From JANXMY01 sp964251675 (GTDB lineage Bacteria; Armatimonadota; Armatimonadia; Armatimonadales; Capsulimonadaceae), in NCBI GenBank assembly GCA_964251675.1, contig CAXUKS010000003.1, positions 99,266 through 163,265 of the forward strand: 64,000 nt of DNA, in the 5' to 3' direction. Numbering within the stretch: the stretch's first letter is position 1; every line of letters starts with the position of its first letter. The notes under the pieces were generated by a model, which saw nothing but the letters and a program-made list of their open reading frames with translations, was not told the DNA's origin and did no database searches. Positions 7,521 through 14,418 of this stretch are shown in pieces. The position numbers and the translations under genes were made by a program.

Positions 7521-9005
7521 TTATTCGGACCGCTCAGGAATGCCTCGGATCAGGCCCCGGTACTCCGCGAGGCGTTCGCCGACCGCCAGGCCCTCCGACG
7601 TGATTTCGTACTCCCGGATGTCTTTGCTGTGCTGGCCGCCGCGCATTTTGACCACCAGCATGATCCGCCGGAGCTGCCCCTCTATTTCCACATAGCGCTG
7701 CAGGATGATGTCGTCGGACAGGAACGAAACGGCATACGGGCTGAACTTTAGATCGGCGAAGGAGGCGACAGTCTCCACCGTGGTGAGGATAGTGACCCCA
7801 GCCCCGGTCAGCGCGACGATCATGCGGTACAGCGACTCGCGGAAGTCCTGGCGGAACGCCGGAGCCAGAGCCAGCTCGAAGCCGTTCATCGAGTCAATCA
7901 CGACCCGCTGCGCCCCCAGCGCGTTGACCGCGTCCAGCACCTCGCGCAGCGCTTCATCCACCGAGAGGTCCAGGGGCCGCAGATACAGGACTTTCAGCTT
8001 TCCCTCCCCAATCATCTCGTTCAGGCCCAGGCCCAGACTGTCCGCCCGTTCCACATAGTCCTGAGGGCGTTCCTCGAACACAGCCATCACGCCCGACTCA
8101 CCCTGCCGGATGCCCTCCGCGATGAACTGGGTGGCGAGGGCGGACTTGCCCGAGCCGGAGGGACCAGCGATCAGCACAGAATCGCCTGCGGGGATGCCGC
8201 CGCCCAGCATCTCGTCCAGCCCGGCCACGCCCGTGGACAGGCGGCGGCTCGGGAGCAGAGGGCGCTCCTTACCAATGAGACCGAAGGTGCGCGGAAAGAC
8301 TTGCAGGCCGCTGCCCGTGATGCGGAACGTGTGCAGGCCGGGCATGGAGTCCTGCCCGCGCAGCTTCATGACCTGGAATTTGCGGACGACGGAATTGCGT
8401 TCCACGCTCTGCGAGAGCCAAAAAAGGCCGTCGGCCACAGTGAAGACCGGGTTGTCGCGCATTTCTCCTTCGGTATATTCGCCGATGAGAAACGTGGTCG
8501 CCTGCCAGCTCGTCAGGTACAGGGCCAGCCGCTGGACAAACCCCTGCAGCTCCATCTCGGTGGCGGGGGCCGACTGAGCTTTGCGGATGAGCGTTCGAAA
8601 GGAGTCCACGAAGACAAGGCCAGGGGAGGCCGCCTCCACCTCAGTCTTGATGCGCTCCAGCACAGCACCAAGGTCACTTTCCATGACGGTGTCGCTGAGG
8701 TTGATGAAGCGAATCGATTCTTCCACTTTGTCTGCAGCGAAGAACTCAAACTGCTGCTGGTAGCGGAGCATCTTCAGGGTCGGCTCGCCGAGAATGGTGA
8801 AGTACAGGGCGGGACGCGCGGGGGAGGCATTGGCGAACATGATCTGGTGTGCCAGCGTGGTTTTGCCGGTTCCGGGCGCTCCAGCGATCATGTTGAAGGA
8901 ATACTCCGGCAGGCCGCCTCCGAGCACGGCGTCCAGGTCCGGTACGCCGGTAGACAGCGTGTTCAAGGCCACCTTCTTGGTGTCAGCCGGTTTCTGTTCG
9001 TTCAT
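7521..9005 (-). CDS. KaiC-like double-RecA ATPase
   Basis: A 494-residue protein with two tandem KaiC/RecA domains. Walker A motifs are GAPGTGKTT (residues 42–50) and GPSGSGKSA (281–289); Walker B strands are LVFVDSF (~130–136) and RVVIDSM. Each half begins with the KaiC-type STGVPDLDAVLGGGLP or STGVAGLDEMLGGGIP. No kaiA or kaiB is near, so it is unlikely to be a true clock gene; such KaiC homologues are often linked to signalling. It is the middle gene of a three-gene set: an unknown protein upstream (4-bp overlap, ATGA type) and a PAS-PP2C phosphatase downstream. Confidence 0.92.
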   Translation of the reverse strand: MNEQKPADTKKVALNTLSTGVPDLDAVLGGGLPEYSFNMIAGAPGTGKTTLAHQIMFANASPARPALYFTILGEPTLKMLRYQQQFEFFAADKVEESIRFINLSDTVMESDLGAVLERIKTEVEAASPGLVFVDSFRTLIRKAQSAPATEMELQGFVQRLALYLTSWQATTFLIGEYTEGEMRDNPVFTVADGLFWLSQSVERNSVVRKFQVMKLRGQDSMPGLHTFRITGSGLQVFPRTFGLIGKERPLLPSRRLSTGVAGLDEMLGGGIPAGDSVLIAGPSGSGKSALATQFIAEGIRQGESGVMAVFEERPQDYVERADSLGLGLNEMIGEGKLKVLYLRPLDLSVDEALREVLDAVNALGAQRVVIDSMNGFELALAPAFRQDFRESLYRMIVALTGAGVTILTTVETVASFADLKFSPYAVSFLSDDIILQRYVEIEGQLRRIMLVVKMRGGQHSKDIREYEITSEGLAVGERLAEYRGLIRGIPERSE

Positions 9006-9445
9006 GGTGTGTCATTCTCTCCGCCGGTCACGTCGTCTCCCGCAAATGCGTCTTTGGCAGGCTCGGGCCAGACCGTGCTCAAAAGCCGCGTCGTGAGGTC
9101 TTCGCCGATAAAAGTCACCAGCAGTTCCAGCAGATGCGCCACCAGAGCCTCGGCCGCCACGGCAGTGGCTTGTGAGTTTGCGCCCACGGCTTCCCGCAGT
9201 CCGGCCAGGGTCCCGCCAGCCTCCACCCGGACGATGCTCAGGTGAGGATGGATTGCTGTGGTCAGCGCCAGGGCACGGGACAGGAGCGTTCGAAACCCTT
9301 CCTGCCCAATCCGTGTCGACAGGTGTGCGCGCAGCTTATCCAAAACGCGGTCGGCGGACAGAATGAGAGCCTCCTGACCCTCCCCTCCCAGGGCCTCCTG
9401 TGTCAGCAGACGCCGAACTAAATCCCGCATAGCAATCGGCTGCAT
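9002..9445 (-). CDS. Hypothetical protein of the KaiC-like operon
   Basis: A 147-residue, mostly helical protein with no recognised domain. Segments include MRDLVRRLLTQEALGGEGQ, DRVLDKLRAHLSTRIGQEGF and HLLELLVTFIGEDLTTRLL. No membrane helix or cysteine cluster is seen. ATG 9445 is preferred over the more upstream start at 9565, because the extension is arginine/glycine rich with shadow-like composition. It overlaps the KaiC-like gene by 4 bp, so the two are translationally coupled and likely function together, perhaps as an adaptor or input protein. Confidence 0.75.
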   Translation of the reverse strand: MQPIAMRDLVRRLLTQEALGGEGQEALILSADRVLDKLRAHLSTRIGQEGFRTLLSRALALTTAIHPHLSIVRVEAGGTLAGLREAVGANSQATAVAAEALVAHLLELLVTFIGEDLTTRLLSTVWPEPAKDAFAGDDVTGGENDTP

Positions 9446-9556
9446 TGTGTTCGCCTTTTCCGAATATCGACCGGACGCTGATGACTTTTCCCTCTCGAGA
9501 ACTGTCCCCTCTGGTCCGCCGCCACGACGATGTCGACATCCTTGCCCTACCGGGCA

Positions 9557-9582
9557 GCCAGTCATAACAGGGAATGACTGGC
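9557..9582. promoter_or_regulatory. 9-bp inverted repeat upstream of the KaiC-like operon
   Basis: GCCAGTCAT at 9557–9565 and ATGACTGGC at 9574–9582 are perfect complements with 8 bp between. It lies about 112 bp upstream of the first ATG of the minus-strand operon. It could be a protein-binding operator or a leader hairpin; nothing decides between them. The rest of 9446–9670 shows no gene. Confidence 0.4.
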
Positions 9583-9670
9583 GTGGCCTAACTTACAAAA
9601 TGTACCCTTGCCTGACTGCCTGCAAACCCGCAGAAATCAATACGGAGGCAGGCAGCGTTCGAGGATGGGT

Positions 9671-10219
9671 TTAAAACTCCAAAGTGGGCAGCAGCCGGGC
9701 GGCAAACAGCAGGCCGCTGATAGTCTTTGAGTCGATAATTTCTCCGGTGCTGATTTTGCCAATCGCGTCCGTCAGCGGCAGGGTGACGACTTGCAGAAAT
9801 TCATCTTCGTCGGTGTGCCCTTCGGTGGGCGTCAGGTCTAAGGCCAGAAACGTGTGGATGACCTCGGTGGAGTAGCCGGGGGCGACATACGAATGGAACA
9901 GCTTCACCATGCGGCCCGCTTTGTAATTGATCTCCTCGGCCAGCTCGCGCCGGGCGCACAGCTCAATATCCTCGTCCGGCTCGCGGGTCCCCGCCGGGAT
10001 TTCCAGCAGCAGGCCCGCCGCCGCCCGGCGATACTGCTGCACCAGCACCACAGTCTCATGGTCCACCATCGGGACCATAGCGACGGCCCCGCGATGCTCG
10101 ACAATCTCGCGCTGGCTGCTTCGGCCATCGGGCAGAACGACGGTATCCACGCGCATTTTGATAATTTTGCCTTCATAAATGCGCTTGCTGCTGGTGACGG
10201 TTTCTTCGATGTTGTTCAT
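9671..10219 (-). CDS. Nudix hydrolase, ADP-ribose pyrophosphatase type
   Basis: A 182-residue Nudix enzyme that hydrolyses nucleoside diphosphate derivatives, most likely ADP-ribose. The Nudix box GTREPDEDIELCARRELAEE (G-x5-E-x7-REL-x-EE) is intact. An N-terminal strand region (KMRVDTVVLPDGRSSQREIVEHRGAVAMVP) and AAGLLLEIPAGTRE fit the NudF/ADP-ribose branch. The start at 10219 (MNNIEE) is chosen over 10237 because it aligns better with family starts; the ribosome site is weak for both. It is downstream of the DUF3866 gene on the same strand, separated by a family B repeat. Confidence 0.9.
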   Translation of the reverse strand: MNNIEETVTSSKRIYEGKIIKMRVDTVVLPDGRSSQREIVEHRGAVAMVPMVDHETVVLVQQYRRAAAGLLLEIPAGTREPDEDIELCARRELAEEINYKAGRMVKLFHSYVAPGYSTEVIHTFLALDLTPTEGHTDEDEFLQVVTLPLTDAIGKISTGEIIDSKTISGLLFAARLLPTLEF

Positions 10220-10239
10220 GGTGAGCTTTCTTAGCACTA

Positions 10240-10387
10240 TGCCAGGGGTGTAGAACCCCCCGGCAGGGAAGCACCCTTCGGGTGAGGAACCGTAGGGGCA
10301 GTGGCTTGTCCCTGCCCTCTTTCTCTGTTCCTATCTTCTCTTTGTTCGAAGGACACCTCTTTGCCGGGGGTTTCTACACCCCCGGCA
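10240..10387. repeat. Family B palindromic repeat
   Basis: Outer arms are GCCAGGGGTGTAGAACCCCC on the left and TGCCGGGGGTTTCTACACCC on the right. Inner blocks are GGGAAGCACCCTTCGGGTG and TTCGAAGGACACCTCTTTGC. The middle is unlike the 55173 copy. On the minus strand the right arm is CTGCCGGGGGTGTAG, and that TAG is the stop codon of the DUF3866 gene. Confidence 0.8.
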
Positions 10388-11435
10388 GTGTGTCCACCGG
10401 GCTTTCTTTAATCGCTAATCCGGCGGCGGCGGCGGCCAGAAAGAAGAGCGGGTCTTCGGCGGGCGACCGGCCCATCGTGGTCACAGCCACGCCCCGCGCC
10501 GCAAGCAAGTCCAGCGCGGCCTGTGCGCCGGGCACGTAAACCATCGTGTGGCCCGGCGGCAGTGCCGAAACATCTGTCCCGGCGGGCAGCGGCACGAGGC
10601 AGCGGGAATAGGCTAAATCCAGCGTCGTGCGCGTGTGGTGGCTGATGCCCTGATGCCGCTCCCGCTTGTCCGCCGACGACATCCGCACAATGGCAATCGA
10701 GTCGCCGCCCAGCGCCTTCACAATATCCAGATTTTGCGCCTGCTCGATGCCGCTGAAGCCGTAGCGCGTGCCCGTGCCCGCCTGGCCCGGCCCCTGGCAG
10801 ACAATCGCGGCATCGCACCCGGCGATGTGTTTTGCCGCCAGCAGAGCCGAATGCAGGGTCACCGTCTCATAGTCCCCGCCAAACGCCTGCCCGCAGGTCA
10901 GGGTCGCATGGAGGAGGCAAGCCTCTTTCAAGTCGCGCACCAGACGGCTGAACCCCAGCGGCAGGGCGGCCCCATCGGTCATCACATACGCCACGCGCCG
11001 CGCTCCGGCCAAGTGCAGCCCGGCGGCGGCGGGGGCAATCTGCGAGTGAAGCTGTCCGACTAAGACAGGCATCTCTTCCAAATTCCGCTCCCAGACGGCG
11101 GCGTGCTGTTCTTGCTCTTCCAGCGTCAGCACCGCCACCTGACAGGGCAAGTAGCGGGCCTTCATAATATGCCCCGCCGCGTCCCTGTCGCCCTCTTTGG
11201 CTTTGGGCAGAGGCCGGGACAAATTGGCCGAGACAAAATCCACGCCGCCCGTCCCAAGCTTCAAGGTTTGCGCCGTGGTGTTCAGCAGCACCTCATCGCC
11301 CACCGAGGCCGGGCCGGTCAGCGCCCGGTAATTGATCGCCCGGCGCGTTTCCATTTCCAGCCGGACGGCCAGCTCCTGCGCGTCCCCATCCCACTCGGTC
11401 ACTTCGGTGACCCGCCCCGCCGCCTGCGTTTTCAT
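10374..11435 (-). CDS. DUF3866 family protein
   Basis: A 353-residue member of the DUF3866 family, found mostly in Firmicutes and Actinobacteria; function unknown. Characteristic parts are TRRAINYRALTGPASVGDEVLLNT near residue 35, GTGGVDFVSANL, GHIMKARYLPCQVAVLTLEEQ, and in the second half GAALPLGFSRLVRDLK and IVCQGPGQAGTGTRYGFSGIEQ. An open frame extends upstream to 11642, but that part is a translated family A repeat, so ATG 11435 is chosen. The C-terminus (DTLPGV) and the stop codon are supplied by the family B repeat. Confidence 0.85.
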   Translation of the reverse strand: MKTQAAGRVTEVTEWDGDAQELAVRLEMETRRAINYRALTGPASVGDEVLLNTTAQTLKLGTGGVDFVSANLSRPLPKAKEGDRDAAGHIMKARYLPCQVAVLTLEEQEQHAAVWERNLEEMPVLVGQLHSQIAPAAAGLHLAGARRVAYVMTDGAALPLGFSRLVRDLKEACLLHATLTCGQAFGGDYETVTLHSALLAAKHIAGCDAAIVCQGPGQAGTGTRYGFSGIEQAQNLDIVKALGGDSIAIVRMSSADKRERHQGISHHTRTTLDLAYSRCLVPLPAGTDVSALPPGHTMVYVPGAQAALDLLAARGVAVTTMGRSPAEDPLFFLAAAAAGLAIKESPVDTLPGV

Positions 11436-11455
11436 GGTACGGTCCTCAAAAGGAG

Positions 11456-11591
11456 AACACGGGGCTGAACCCCCATGCTTTAAAGTGCAAGCCCCCGCCT
11501 TCGCGGGCGAAGATAAATTAGGAGCGGCCTCTCCTATGCCCGCGAAGGCGGGGAATTGCTTTTTCGAAGCACGGGGGTTCAGCCCCGTGTT
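11456..11591. repeat. Family A palindromic repeat, well preserved
   Basis: Nearly the whole gap between two minus-strand genes. Outer arms are AACACGGGGCTGAACCCCCA and GGGGGTTCAGCCCCGTGTT; inner arms are CCCCCGCCTTCGCGGGC and GCCCGCGAAGGCGGGG. The asymmetric centre (AGATAAATTAGGAGCGGC) appears in reverse complement in the copy at 62632, so the element exists in both orientations. Confidence 0.85.
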
Positions 11592-11598
11592 CAACTCT

Positions 11599-12741
11599 CT
11601 ATCCCCGCCACTGGGCTGCCGTTTCGACAATAGATACCACAAGCTGCGTGCTGGCGACCAGGTCGGAAATCAGGACGAATTCGTCATGGCGGTGGATGTT
11701 CTGCATCCCGCAGCCCAGCACCGTGGTCGGGAAGCCGTTGGCGTTGAAGATGTTGGCGTCGGCCCCGCCGCCGGTGACGCGCAGGAGCGGCTCCAAACCG
11801 ATGCGCTCGGCAGCGGCCATGCCGACAGTCAGCACGGGGTCATCCATGCCCAGCTCGTAGGAGACGTAAGCCGTCTCGTTTTCAATATCCACGGTGATAC
11901 CAGCGGCGGCGGCTTCCTCGCGGAAGCAGTCCATCATATGTTCGCGCTGTTTGTCCAGCTTGGCCTGCGAGCGGGAGCGGGCCTCGCATTTCAGGTAGCA
12001 TTCGGCAGCAATGATATTGGTGGCCGTGCCGCCCTGAATGATGCCGACATTGGCGGTGGTTTCATAGTCCACCCGCCCCAGCTTCATGCGGGCGATGGCG
12101 CGGGCGGCGACCTGAATAGCAGACACGCCGTCTTCGGGCTGTGCTCCGGCATGGGCAGGCTTGCCGTGGATATGCACATCGAAAATGTCCTGCGTGGGGG
12201 CGCTGTAGACGAGCGAGCCGACCGGCGGCCCGGCGTCCAGCACGTAGCCAAACTGCGCTCTGATAAGAGCGGGGTCCAGGTGCTTGGCCCCGACGAGGCC
12301 AATCTCTTCGCAGATGGTCAGCAGAAGCTGAATGTCGCCGTGGGCGATCTGCTTCTCGTCCAAAATCCGCATGGCCTCTAAGATGGGAGCCATGCCGGAG
12401 ATGTCGTCCGCACCAAGAACCGTGTGGCCGTCCGAGCGGATGACATCGCCTTCAATGATTGGCTCCAGGCCCGGCGTCGCTTCCACGGTGTCAAAGTGGG
12501 CGGAAAAGAAGATCGGCGGGGCGTCGGACAGCGTGCCTTTCTTGAAGGCAATCAAGTTGCCGACATCACCGCCGACTTTCTCGCCGGCGTCGTCGTACAA
12601 GCATTCAAAGCCGAGTTCTTCGAGAATGGCCCGGCCAATCTCGGCGGCGGCGCGTTCCTGGCGGGGCGGGGTGTTCAGCCGCACCATGTCTAAAAATATC
12701 TGTACAAGGCGGTCCTGGTTGACGGCAACGGGGTCTGGCAT
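11599..12741 (-). CDS. M20 family metallopeptidase (PepT-like)
   Basis: A 380-residue zinc peptidase of the M20 family, closest in pattern to the PepT-like tripeptidase branch. Metal ligands and catalytic residues appear in FSAHFDTVEATPG, VLGADDISGMA, LTICEEIGLVGA, YVLDAGPP and QNIHRHDEF. The dimerisation (lid) domain sits in the middle (VHIHGKPAHAGAQPEDGVSAI). ATG 12741 is chosen, since upstream in-frame codons lack family likeness. It would act in the cytoplasm on peptides released by proteolysis. The stop is about 8 bp from the family A repeat. Confidence 0.88.
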   Translation of the reverse strand: MPDPVAVNQDRLVQIFLDMVRLNTPPRQERAAAEIGRAILEELGFECLYDDAGEKVGGDVGNLIAFKKGTLSDAPPIFFSAHFDTVEATPGLEPIIEGDVIRSDGHTVLGADDISGMAPILEAMRILDEKQIAHGDIQLLLTICEEIGLVGAKHLDPALIRAQFGYVLDAGPPVGSLVYSAPTQDIFDVHIHGKPAHAGAQPEDGVSAIQVAARAIARMKLGRVDYETTANVGIIQGGTATNIIAAECYLKCEARSRSQAKLDKQREHMMDCFREEAAAAGITVDIENETAYVSYELGMDDPVLTVGMAAAERIGLEPLLRVTGGGADANIFNANGFPTTVLGCGMQNIHRHDEFVLISDLVASTQLVVSIVETAAQWRG

Positions 12742-12837
12742 CGGTCGGCTCCTGACTGTGATCAAAGACGGACGGGCAAAAAATAGGGTTGGGAGGCTGT
12801 TCGACACGGGGGGCCGGGTTTCCTGCGTGGAGCAAGA

Positions 12838-12912
12838 GAAGAAAGGAGGGCGCAGCAAGCAGCGCCCCTACTCCTAACTTCTGACTCCCCCATTATTGGG
12901 GGCTGGGGGGTC
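12838..12912. repeat. Partial family C repeat
   Basis: Contains GGAGGGCGCAGCAAGCAGCG followed by CCCCTACTCC and a CCCCCATTATTGGGGG hairpin, matching the left half of family C. It lies between the divergent M20 peptidase and fabI genes. Confidence 0.65.
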
Positions 12913-12921
12913 CAAGCCGGG

Positions 12922-12927
12922 TATAAT
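12922..12927 (+). promoter_or_regulatory. -10 box upstream of fabI
   Basis: TATAAT inside the small palindrome GGGTATAATACCC, 55 bp before the fabI ATG. No good -35 box is seen at the normal distance. The same GG-flanked -10 pattern occurs before several other genes here (17188, 23763, 26730). Confidence 0.5.
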
Positions 12928-12981
12928 ACCCGCACACACTACTGAGACACGGCCATTGATGGCCGGGAGGCAGGCAACGAC

Positions 12982-13755
12982 ATGGGCATTTTAGAAGGTA
13001 AGCGCGGGATTATCTACGGAGTTCGCAACGAGCGGTCGCTGTGCTGGGGCTGCGCCGAGAGCCTGGCGCGGGAAGGGGCGCGGCTGGCGCTGACGTTTCT
13101 GGGCGAGCGGGAAGAGAAAGATGTCCGCAAGTTGGCCCCCACCCTGCCGGGCGGCGAAAACACGCTCATTCAGGGCTGCGACCTGACCGATGACGCCCAG
13201 GTGGCGGCGCTGCATGAGGCGGTCAAAGCGGAGTTCGGGCAGATCGACTTTATCATTCATGGCGCGGCATTCGCCAACCGGGATGATTTGATGGGCCGGT
13301 TCGTGGACACATCCCGCACGGGCTTCGCACAGGCATTGGACGTGTCGGCATACACGCTGACCGTGGCCGCCCGCGCTGCCGAGCCGCTGATGACGGACGG
13401 CGGCAGCGTTTTGACGCTGTCGTATCTCGGCGCGGAGCGGGTCATTCCAAATTACAACGTGATGGGAGTCGCCAAAGCCGCGCTGGAAGCGTCAGTGCGC
13501 TACCTGGCAAGCGATCTGGGGCCGGGCAAAATCCGGGTCAACGCCATCAGCGCCGGGCCGACCATGACACTCTCGGCGCGGGGGATTTCCGGCTTCGGGG
13601 AGATGTACAAAGAAGTCAAAGACCGCGCCCCGCTCCGCAAGAACACCACGATTGACGAAGTCGGCGACACGGCGGCGTTCCTGGTCTCGGACTGGTCACG
13701 CGGCATCACCGGCGAAGTGCTGTTTGTGGACAACGGCCTGCATATCTTAGGGTAG
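12982..13755 (+). CDS. fabI: Enoyl-[acyl-carrier-protein] reductase (NADH)
   Basis: Catalyses the last reduction of each fatty-acid elongation cycle. It is a 257-residue short-chain dehydrogenase of the FabI type. Features are the N-terminal LEGKRGIIYGVRNERSLCWG cofactor site, a conserved GCDLTDDAQV, HGAAFANRDDLMGRFVDTSR, and the FabI active-site arrangement YLGAERVIPNYNVMGVAKAA (Tyr-x6-Lys with an extra Tyr upstream). Then come VRYLASDLGPGKIRVNAISAGP and a C-terminal SRGITGEVLFVDNG. The downstream protease gene begins 21 bp later and is likely cotranscribed. Confidence 0.95.
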   Translation: MGILEGKRGIIYGVRNERSLCWGCAESLAREGARLALTFLGEREEKDVRKLAPTLPGGENTLIQGCDLTDDAQVAALHEAVKAEFGQIDFIIHGAAFANRDDLMGRFVDTSRTGFAQALDVSAYTLTVAARAAEPLMTDGGSVLTLSYLGAERVIPNYNVMGVAKAALEASVRYLASDLGPGKIRVNAISAGPTMTLSARGISGFGEMYKEVKDRAPLRKNTTIDEVGDTAAFLVSDWSRGITGEVLFVDNGLHILG

Positions 13756-13776
13756 TTCTCTTCTTCAGGAAAACAA

Positions 13777-14343
13777 ATGCGATTGGACTGGCGGGCGGAT
13801 GGCCTGTATGCGGAAATCGGCGGGCAGGAGATGCTGCGCGAGGCTTTGGACGACGCACGGGCAGTGCTGCCTTCGGAGCATCTGCGGCGGCTGGGCGTTC
13901 TGCTCATTTTAGACCATGACCCGAAAGGCCGGGCGCTGGGGCTGTGGCGGCAGGACCATGAGGGGGTTGGCATTGAGCTGTATCTGCACCCCCATGCCGA
14001 TGTGCTGCTGCCCCTGCCGTCGCGTGTGCGCGACTTTGCCCTGCGCCTGCATCTGGCGTACACGCTGTTTCATGAGGTCGGCCATCATGTGACGCGGCTG
14101 CTCAACAAACGGGCGGCCCCGCCGCGCAAGGCGGCGTTGGTGGATCAGAAAATCGAACGCTGGGCGGATGAGTACGCCGAAAAGCGGATCGGCAAACTGG
14201 TGGCCCGCTGGCTTCTTCCCGAAGGCCGGGCGGACAGTCCCGACGCCCGCCGGGCGCTGGCCTATGCGCTGAAGTCACTGCGTCTGGACCGCGTCATTTC
14301 TTTGGACGCGCCGGGAACAACCGAAGCCGTTCCCGCGTCCTAA
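13777..14343 (+). CDS. Zinc metallopeptidase with HEVGHH motif (ImmA/IrrE-like)
   Basis: A 188-residue protein with HEVGHH near residue 104 and a downstream acidic helix, ERWADEYAEKRIGKL, giving the HExxH...(E/D) zinc site of gluzincin-like small proteases such as ImmA/IrrE. The N-terminal half looks like a beta-domain containing RRLGVLLILDHDPKGRALGLW. ImmA-type proteins cleave repressors, but no HTH partner gene is beside this one. It follows fabI by 21 bp and ends 40 bp before a strong terminator. The substrate is unknown. Confidence 0.7.
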   Translation: MRLDWRADGLYAEIGGQEMLREALDDARAVLPSEHLRRLGVLLILDHDPKGRALGLWRQDHEGVGIELYLHPHADVLLPLPSRVRDFALRLHLAYTLFHEVGHHVTRLLNKRAAPPRKAALVDQKIERWADEYAEKRIGKLVARWLLPEGRADSPDARRALAYALKSLRLDRVISLDAPGTTEAVPAS

Positions 14344-14383
14344 GCGTGGGACTGGCTTCCCTTTACATAGACGAGCAGTAAAG

Positions 14384-14418
14384 ACGGCCCCGGCGCACTC
14401 TGCGCCGGGGCCGTTTTT
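14384..14418 (+). terminator. Rho-independent terminator after the fabI operon
   Basis: A 14-bp perfect stem (14384–14397 with 14401–14414), 3-nt loop and five T. It sits between convergent genes. On the other strand it is followed by a weaker T tract and may also stop the TPR gene. Confidence 0.9.

Noticed and set aside
7521..9005. True circadian KaiC with KaiA/KaiB
   Set aside because: No kaiA or kaiB nearby; the neighbours are an unknown protein and a PP2C phosphatase, typical of non-clock KaiC homologues.
11436..11642. N-terminal extension of the DUF3866 frame
   Set aside because: It is the translation of a family A repeat (residues such as FPAFAGIGEAAP); the family starts at ATG 11435.
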